Source: Paenibacillus sp. HWE-109
GTDB taxonomy: Bacteria; Bacillota; Bacilli; Paenibacillales; NBRC-103111
Reading direction: 5' to 3'
DNA: 64,000 bases
Assembly: GCF_022163125.1 (NCBI RefSeq)
Contig: NZ_CP091881.1
Location: forward strand, 3,038,001 to 3,102,000
This document shows positions 59,751-64,000 of the stretch, piece after piece. A model generated the notes under the pieces. The model searched no databases. It was given only the letters and a program-made list of their open reading frames with translations, and was not told the origin of the DNA. The position numbers and the translations under genes were made by a program. Each line of letters begins with the position of its first letter. Position 1 is the stretch's first letter.

Positions 59751-60875
59751 CTAGTTAGCTAACGCTAGTAAAGCCATCAGATTATCAAAGGAGTAAGCTT
59801 GTTGAACTTGCGTATCTCCGAATCCGCCATATAAGGGGCTTTGTTGATCCTGAATTTGAAACTCATTCATTCTTTGAATACTAGTTTCATACAATTCCTT
59901 ATCCCCAATAACAGAACCTAGAATGGCTGCCATCGCATAAATGGCTGTAGACCTTACATCATTCAAAGGCTTTCCTGCTACTGAGTATTGACCAACCAAA
60001 GTTCCGGCTTTCACTTGTTCTTTTACAAATTGAATACTTGCGTCTTTCTGCTGCCCGACTTCTGCCAAATTCAAAATGGTCAACAAAGACTCTACCGTAT
60101 TGATATTTTCCGATTGGTAAGCGTGCGTTCTGTAATCATATCGCGTTTGATAAAAGGGAAACTCATCGGACAAATAACCGTCCTTGGCAATCTTTAACAT
60201 ATTTGATTCCAGGTTGGATTTATTGGCTTTAGGTACTTCAAGCAGCTTCAAAGATAGGGTATCTATGTAGCATAAGGTAATAAAGGTATTCCTCATTTTG
60301 TAGGTTTCATCATAGAAATCATACAACTGGTCATTTGCGATATTGTTTTGGTAAAATCGTTTCCCGTAAGCCTCTAACTCCGCTTTATAGGCATCCGTAT
60401 GGAACATAAGTGAAGCTTCGGCCAACGCCCGAATAATTCGCAGATCATCTACTGAGGCGTTAAGGGTAAATTTTTTCTGCAACTTAGGGCTATAGCGATA
60501 ACTAAAACCCGTCGACAGATCAAAAGTTTGTTTAACAAGCTGCCACTGCTCATCGAATCGCTCTTTCTGACCCGTTAAGGCATAATACCTCATCAAGAGA
60601 CCCCCAGATTCACTCAACACTTCGTGACCTGTTGCCGCTTCGCTCGTTTGATTTGTTTCTAGTAGATTGGTATAGATACCATAACTACCAGTAAGTTTTT
60701 TTGTAATAAATTGATACAAAATGTCACGATTTTGGGTGACCTGCATCTGCTCTCCGTACGAATTTTTGACGTTCTTAGCATCCAGCCGTTTAACAGTCGA
60801 ACTATCCGCCTGACAAGCTGTAAGCAGCAAAAAAAGGATTACACTGCTGCAGAGCAAGTAACGTCTCTTAATCAT
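59751..60875 (-). CDS. ydaJ: GH8-like glycoside hydrolase lipoprotein, YdaJ-like
   Basis: 374 residues. The lipoprotein signal ends LLLTACQA. The mature domain is an (alpha/alpha)6 barrel related to GH8: HEVLSESGGLLMRYYALTG carries the position of the catalytic acid Glu, and LNASVDDLRIIRALAEA matches the A-(S/T)-x-x-D-x-D-x-A block. In cellulose operons the GH8 enzyme BcsZ trims polymer; in B. subtilis YdaJ is the first operon gene and affects the polymer. It is the promoter-proximal gene here and is anchored outside the membrane. Confidence 0.82.
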   Translation of the reverse strand: MIKRRYLLCSSVILFLLLTACQADSSTVKRLDAKNVKNSYGEQMQVTQNRDILYQFITKKLTGSYGIYTNLLETNQTSEAATGHEVLSESGGLLMRYYALTGQKERFDEQWQLVKQTFDLSTGFSYRYSPKLQKKFTLNASVDDLRIIRALAEASLMFHTDAYKAELEAYGKRFYQNNIANDQLYDFYDETYKMRNTFITLCYIDTLSLKLLEVPKANKSNLESNMLKIAKDGYLSDEFPFYQTRYDYRTHAYQSENINTVESLLTILNLAEVGQQKDASIQFVKEQVKAGTLVGQYSVAGKPLNDVRSTAIYAMAAILGSVIGDKELYETSIQRMNEFQIQDQQSPLYGGFGDTQVQQAYSFDNLMALLALAN

Positions 60876-61073
60876 AGTAACCTCCTCTACCCAACCGCAA
60901 ACAATTTATTTATCGAATGCTTTCGCATAAAATTGTCTTTACTATTATAAATGATTTAGGTCTTAAAATCGAATTTTGTCTAATAAAAGATGCCTCATAC
61001 ACTTTCAAAACATTCAGTTGTAGTTTATCACACAATCCTCTTTGAATCGGTAGGGAATTACTGTAAAAAGACA

Positions 61074-61101
61074 CAAAAACAGCCGATCCCAGGGATCGGC
61101 T
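61074..61101 (-). terminator. Terminator of the CBO0543 gene
   Basis: AGCCGATCCC and GGGATCGGCT are perfect 10-bp arms around one base; on the minus strand GTTTTTG follows. Confidence 0.8.
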
Positions 61102-61125
61102 CTTGAAAGCAAGAATGGTGTTGAG

Positions 61126-61686
61126 TCAAGCGAACTGAGCGGGATTCGAGTCGTCAACCGAATTGGACATCTTCATATGCGTTGGTAGAACGGGTTCCGT
61201 TCTATGCGCCATGGTTGGCAGCGCTTGGGTTGGCATCATTCGTCTTACAAGCCCAACGAACCCCCTAATGGTGAACAAGGTGAAATTAATCGAAGCGAAC
61301 GTATGGAAAACGGACCACGACTTCCAATTAAACAATTTCGTTTTCTTCTCCAAAGCCCACTGCAACAGAGACATCGGGACACTGAAATATAAACTTCTTA
61401 TAATCAACTCACGAGGCTTACTGTGATAGGTATATCTGACCCAGATCACACTCAGCAGGGGATAAAACAATAAATCATACAACACATTGGTATCAAAAGT
61501 TTTGGAGAACGGTCGTACGGGGTAAGAAATTCTATTCCTTTTAATAAAATACGAATCCATTGAAGTCGATAGTACCCCTTTTGCAAAGAAAATGGTTAAG
61601 TACATTAATAGATTTTTTCTTTTCAAAATAAATGGCATTGAAGCCATTGAGCTTACGAACAAAGTTCTTATCAGCCATTTCTCCAC
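61126..61686 (-). CDS. CBO0543-type membrane protein
   Basis: 186 residues with four to five hydrophobic helices. Segments such as SYPVRPF and NVLYDLLFYPLLSVIWVRYTYHS are typical of the CBO0543 family of small Bacillales membrane proteins. The C-terminal 35 residues are polar and cytosolic. No function is known. It stands between the exopolysaccharide operon and the oxidoreductase, with its own terminator. Confidence 0.7.
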   Translation of the reverse strand: MEKWLIRTLFVSSMASMPFILKRKNLLMYLTIFFAKGVLSTSMDSYFIKRNRISYPVRPFSKTFDTNVLYDLLFYPLLSVIWVRYTYHSKPRELIIRSLYFSVPMSLLQWALEKKTKLFNWKSWSVFHTFASINFTLFTIRGFVGLVRRMMPTQALPTMAHRTEPVLPTHMKMSNSVDDSNPAQFA

Positions 61687-61774
61687 TTTCCTTGCCTCCT
61701 CATGGTTGTCCTAGTTCATCACGCCGACGATCTCTTCGGACATAATATTCCCCAGAGGTTTCAACTCAATTCCT

Positions 61775-61821
61775 AAAAAAAGCTGCCCAGAAAGCCAAAA
61801 TGATGGCAGAAAGGGCAGCTC
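61775..61821 (-). terminator. Terminator of the SDR/NmrA gene
   Basis: On the minus strand AGCTGCCC and GGGCAGCT arms enclose an inner TGCCATCATTTTGGC stem-loop, followed by T7, 24 bp past the stop. Confidence 0.85.
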
Positions 61822-61844
61822 TCTTCAATTAAATAGCGATATAA

Positions 61845-62711
61845 TTAGGCATTCAGATTAGCAACGATTTCCTTAATCGCTTCTTGCAAAGGAGTTGCTT
61901 TACGACCAAGCAAAGTCTCAAGATCCGAGCTAACTACATCCAAAACTCCATCTCGAATTCCACTTTGGATCGCCACTAGGATAGGAACAACCGGTTCTGG
62001 AACACCTGCTCCGGCCATAATTGTGCCATAAGTTTCATCATCTACTTGCTGGACCTGAACTTCGCGATTGAGTGCCTCTCCCAGAATTTTTGCCAAATCT
62101 GCATGTGAGATAGGTTGGCCTGACAGCTCATATATCGTGTTCTCATGCCCGCTGCTTGCCAGTACTTGGGCTGCAGCTTGCGCATAATCGCCGCGGGAAG
62201 CCCAACCGACTTTCCCTTCACCCGCTGATGTGACTAACGGTGCACCAGCTAAGATTCCTTGAATCGTGCCTACTTCGTTCTCGATGTACCAGTTATTTCG
62301 AAGGAAAGCGTACGGAATGCCGGTTTTACGAATGGCATCTTCTGTCGCACGATGTACAGGTGCTAGAAAAAGTGTAGTTTCTTCCGCATTTGTCACACTT
62401 GTATAAGCAATGAAACCTACTCCTGCCCGCTGCGCTGCTGAGACAGCTGCTTGATGCTGGCGAATTCGTGTTTCATTATCGCCTTGCGTGGATACGATAA
62501 GTAAACGATCTATGCCAGTGAAAGCTTCATCCAAAGTTGTCGGTTGATCAAAATCGCCATGGCGTACATCTACGCCTCGAGCACGCAAGCCAGAGGCTTT
62601 GTCCGTATCTCTCACACTGACAGCTAAGCTTTCTGCCGGTAATGTCGCAAGTAAAGCCTCAACCACTTTTGCTCCCAATTGTCCTGTCGCACCTGTTACC
62701 AAAATTTTCAT
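61845..62711 (-). CDS. NmrA/atypical SDR oxidoreductase, QorB-like
   Basis: 288 residues. The nucleotide-binding start MKILVTGATGQLGAKVVEAL (G-x-T-G-x-x-G) is typical of atypical SDRs, followed by VSVRDTDKA, DVRHGDFDQ and LLIVSTQGDNE. The later PYAFLRNNWYIEN replaces the catalytic YxxxK, as in NmrA/QorB NADPH-dependent quinone reductases. It sits 100 bp downstream of the Rrf2 gene and shares an operator sequence with it, so its expression is likely redox- or electrophile-controlled. Confidence 0.88.
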   Translation of the reverse strand: MKILVTGATGQLGAKVVEALLATLPAESLAVSVRDTDKASGLRARGVDVRHGDFDQPTTLDEAFTGIDRLLIVSTQGDNETRIRQHQAAVSAAQRAGVGFIAYTSVTNAEETTLFLAPVHRATEDAIRKTGIPYAFLRNNWYIENEVGTIQGILAGAPLVTSAGEGKVGWASRGDYAQAAAQVLASSGHENTIYELSGQPISHADLAKILGEALNREVQVQQVDDETYGTIMAGAGVPEPVVPILVAIQSGIRDGVLDVVSSDLETLLGRKATPLQEAIKEIVANLNA

Positions 62712-62755
62712 TGTAATTCCTCCTATGATGATTAAGTATGATAGAACAACTTTAG

Positions 62756-62777
62756 TTATAACTATTTCAGTTACAAC
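62756..62777. promoter_or_regulatory. Putative Rrf2 (YwnA-type) operator upstream of the SDR gene
   Basis: TTATAACTATTTCAGTTA-CAAC matches, in 17 of 22 positions by hand alignment, the reverse complement of 63244-63265 upstream of the Rrf2 gene. The palindrome TAGTTATAACTA (62753-62764) overlaps it. Confidence 0.6.
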
Positions 62778-62812
62778 AAATATATAAAAATTAGCTCATT
62801 GAAGAGCTATTT

Positions 62813-63229
62813 TTATTTAAACTTAGTGATCAATTGTGCCAGTGTCACTTGACCTAGACGCTGCTCCATAGCTGCTTGAGCATCCCTTAATTCCGCACGA
62901 AGTGCGGCTTCAATGTTGCACCCTACCAGACAATTGGGATTAGGATGATTGTGGAAATTAAACAATTCCCCATTCTCAATCACTTCAACTGCCCTGTAAA
63001 CATCCAGCAATGTAATTTGATCAGCAGGCTTCCGCAACGAAGTTCCGCCTACCCCTGCTCTGACTTCTACAAAACCGGCTTTCTTCAATAGACCGATAAT
63101 TTTACGAATAATAACTGGATTCGTATTCACACTGCCTGCAATGAAATCGCCTGTACATTCCGAAGGAATCGTCGCAACTAGCGACAGGATATGAACCGCG
63201 ATTGAAAAACGACTGCTAATTTGTTTCAT
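62813..63229 (-). CDS. ywnA: Rrf2-family transcriptional regulator, YwnA-like
   Basis: About 138 residues. HTH: CTGDFIAGSVNTNPVIIRKIIGLLKKAGFVE with the wing RAGVGGTSLRKPADQITLLDVYRAVE. The segment HNHPNPNCLVGCNIEAAL holds two cysteines, a likely redox or ligand site rather than the three-Cys cluster of IscR. It aligns well with B. subtilis YwnA. ATG 63229 has GGTGGGTG upstream; GTG at 63241 is less likely. It probably represses itself and the SDR gene. Confidence 0.88.
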   Translation of the reverse strand: MKQISSRFSIAVHILSLVATIPSECTGDFIAGSVNTNPVIIRKIIGLLKKAGFVEVRAGVGGTSLRKPADQITLLDVYRAVEVIENGELFNFHNHPNPNCLVGCNIEAALRAELRDAQAAMEQRLGQVTLAQLITKFK

Positions 63230-63243
63230 GTCATCACCCACCG

Positions 63244-63265
63244 GTTGTAACCAGTATAGTTCTAA
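63244..63265. promoter_or_regulatory. Putative Rrf2 operator upstream of its own gene
   Basis: GTTGTAACCAGTATAGTTCTAA, 15 bp before the start codon, is the partner of the site at 62756-62777 in opposite orientation. Overlapping GGTT/AACC repeats surround it. Confidence 0.55.
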
Positions 63266-63283
63266 CCATTCAAAAAGTCAAAC

Positions 63284-63643
63284 CTAATTTCTTGGCCGCT
63301 TAGTTAGATGCTCGATAATTTGATCTTTGGTCCCCACTGGATCTTCCGTTTGAAAAACAACTTTGCCGAATTCATGCTGCTCCAGCTCGATTGTAACAAC
63401 ATCGTTATGATTTTCATAAGAAATAAAGCACCATCTGTCTCCAATTAAGAAGCGGCCTTCCCTGATATCCGCAATCGATGTGCCCACCCGGAATTGAAAC
63501 ATCGAAATTTTACAATCATCTACGGTTACTTGCTTGATCTGCGAATAAGGTATTTCAACACGGCGTCTTAAAGCTGCTGCACTGACAATTCCCGATAAAT
63601 GCAAAATTAACGCATCCTCTGTAAATTCAATTGTTCTAGACAT
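63284..63643 (-). CDS. Small cytosolic protein of unknown function
   Basis: 119 residues, mostly alternating strands, starting MSRTIEFTEDALILHLSGIV and including EIPYSQIKQVTVDDCKI and CFISYENHNDVVTIELEQHEF, then a C-terminal helix. The pattern of seven strands and a helix suggests a PH-like barrel. No signal or membrane segment. AGGAGG lies before the ATG. Its stop lies 43 bp before the Rrf2 start region. Confidence 0.6.
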   Translation of the reverse strand: MSRTIEFTEDALILHLSGIVSAAALRRRVEIPYSQIKQVTVDDCKISMFQFRVGTSIADIREGRFLIGDRWCFISYENHNDVVTIELEQHEFGKVVFQTEDPVGTKDQIIEHLTKRPRN

Positions 63644-63866
63644 TGAACTACCTCCTAATTACCTCATCTATTTGGTAAAAATCATGATGCATGTTCCCGC
63701 TTTCTTATGGAAACACCTATAATACGTATGAGCAAGTCAGATCGTTCAATGTCTATCTATCTATGAATGAGATTGATTTCATCTAATATCGATTTTGTTT
63801 TTCCTCCTGATTTTCTTTAAACTTAATAAACTCGCTTGCTAACACATTGTAAAGAAGGATACAACG

Positions 63867-64000
63867 ATGCCTTTTCTCAGATTCAAAGGTTTTCCAAAGG
63901 AATTTATTGCCTCTGTTTCATCCATTATGATTCAGGAATTCTCCAAGCTTACAGGTGTACTTCCAGAGAAAGTAAAGATTGAACTACTTCATATTGAGCA
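63867..64000 (+). CDS. DUF1904 family protein, N-terminal part
   Basis: The first 44 codons (MPFLRFKGFPKEFIASVSSI and on to KIELLHIE) match the start of DUF1904 proteins, a small tautomerase-like alpha/beta family. AAGAAGGA lies before the ATG. The rest lies beyond the window. Confidence 0.7.
   Translation, partial: MPFLRFKGFPKEFIASVSSIMIQEFSKLTGVLPEKVKIELLHIE

Overview
The window looks like chromosome of a Gram-positive, spore-forming Bacillales member, most probably Paenibacillus or a close relative. Strong AGGAGG-type ribosome binding sites, lipoprotein signals, AraC-type YesN/YesM two-component systems next to CUT1 sugar ABC transporters, an S-layer-homology fragment and many Bacillus subtilis-like genes (YdgI, YwnA, YdaJKLMN) support this. 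About 65 genes are visible, mostly on the minus strand. I see no rRNA, tRNA, CRISPR array or complete mobile element; mobile DNA is present only as wreckage.

Layout. 1-2.2 kb: the end fragment of an Ohr gene, then a MarR regulator, nitroreductase, ABM monooxygenase and DinB run with a consensus promoter and operator palindrome. 2.3-9.8 kb: an SLH-domain stub, a polysaccharide deacetylase lipoprotein, a MerR-Gfo/Idh/MocA pair, a HAD phosphatase, a LysR gene broken by one stop codon beside its divergent Old Yellow Enzyme, a decayed group II intron maturase tail and a glutamine-amidotransferase-like protein. 9.9-14.6 kb: small membrane, hypothetical, VOC and GNAT genes and a Rieske oxygenase. 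14.8-16.9 kb: an AT-rich methyltransferase/beta-propeller pair, probably acquired. 17.2-22.7 kb: an erythromycin-esterase-like lipoprotein, a catalase, and an HlyD/ABC-2 exporter with a divergent TetR regulator and clear operators.

22.7-32.8 kb is a carbohydrate locus: two paralogous solute-binding proteins, two permeases, a YesM/YesN-type sensor-regulator pair and a secreted beta-propeller glycosidase (GH93-like, with a CBM66-like tail). Three cre-like sites with a common core suggest joint carbon control. My reading is uptake of plant-derived oligosaccharide, possibly arabinan. 33.1-36.6 kb encodes a roughly 1170-residue solitary protein whose N-terminus carries the short QRTVGNQAV-type motif seen in DUF4157/eCIS-linked effectors and whose C-terminal third looks like a divergent protein-kinase fold. 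It is the best candidate here for something undescribed.

36.8-52 kb: an FAD oxidoreductase, an IS91-type transposase remnant, small stress/accessory genes, a second deacetylase, two half-size DUF606 transporters around a Crp/Fnr regulator, an HD phosphohydrolase, an MFS transporter, a tandem MerR regulator with a divergent hydrolase, a quinone-reductase/TetR pair, a PrmC-like methyltransferase, a formylglycine-generating-enzyme-like protein and a TetR gene. Two copies of an about 327-bp non-coding repeat lie at 38.6 and 52.05 kb.

52.4-60.9 kb is an exopolysaccharide operon equivalent to B. subtilis ydaJKLMN: GH8-like lipoprotein, multi-spanning membrane protein, DUF2334 protein, BcsA-like GT2 synthase, BcsB-like partner and a degenerate GGDEF c-di-GMP receptor with a retained I-site. 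The window ends with a CBO0543 membrane protein, an NmrA/SDR oxidoreductase and its Rrf2 (YwnA-type) regulator sharing a conserved operator, a small protein, and the start of a DUF1904 gene.
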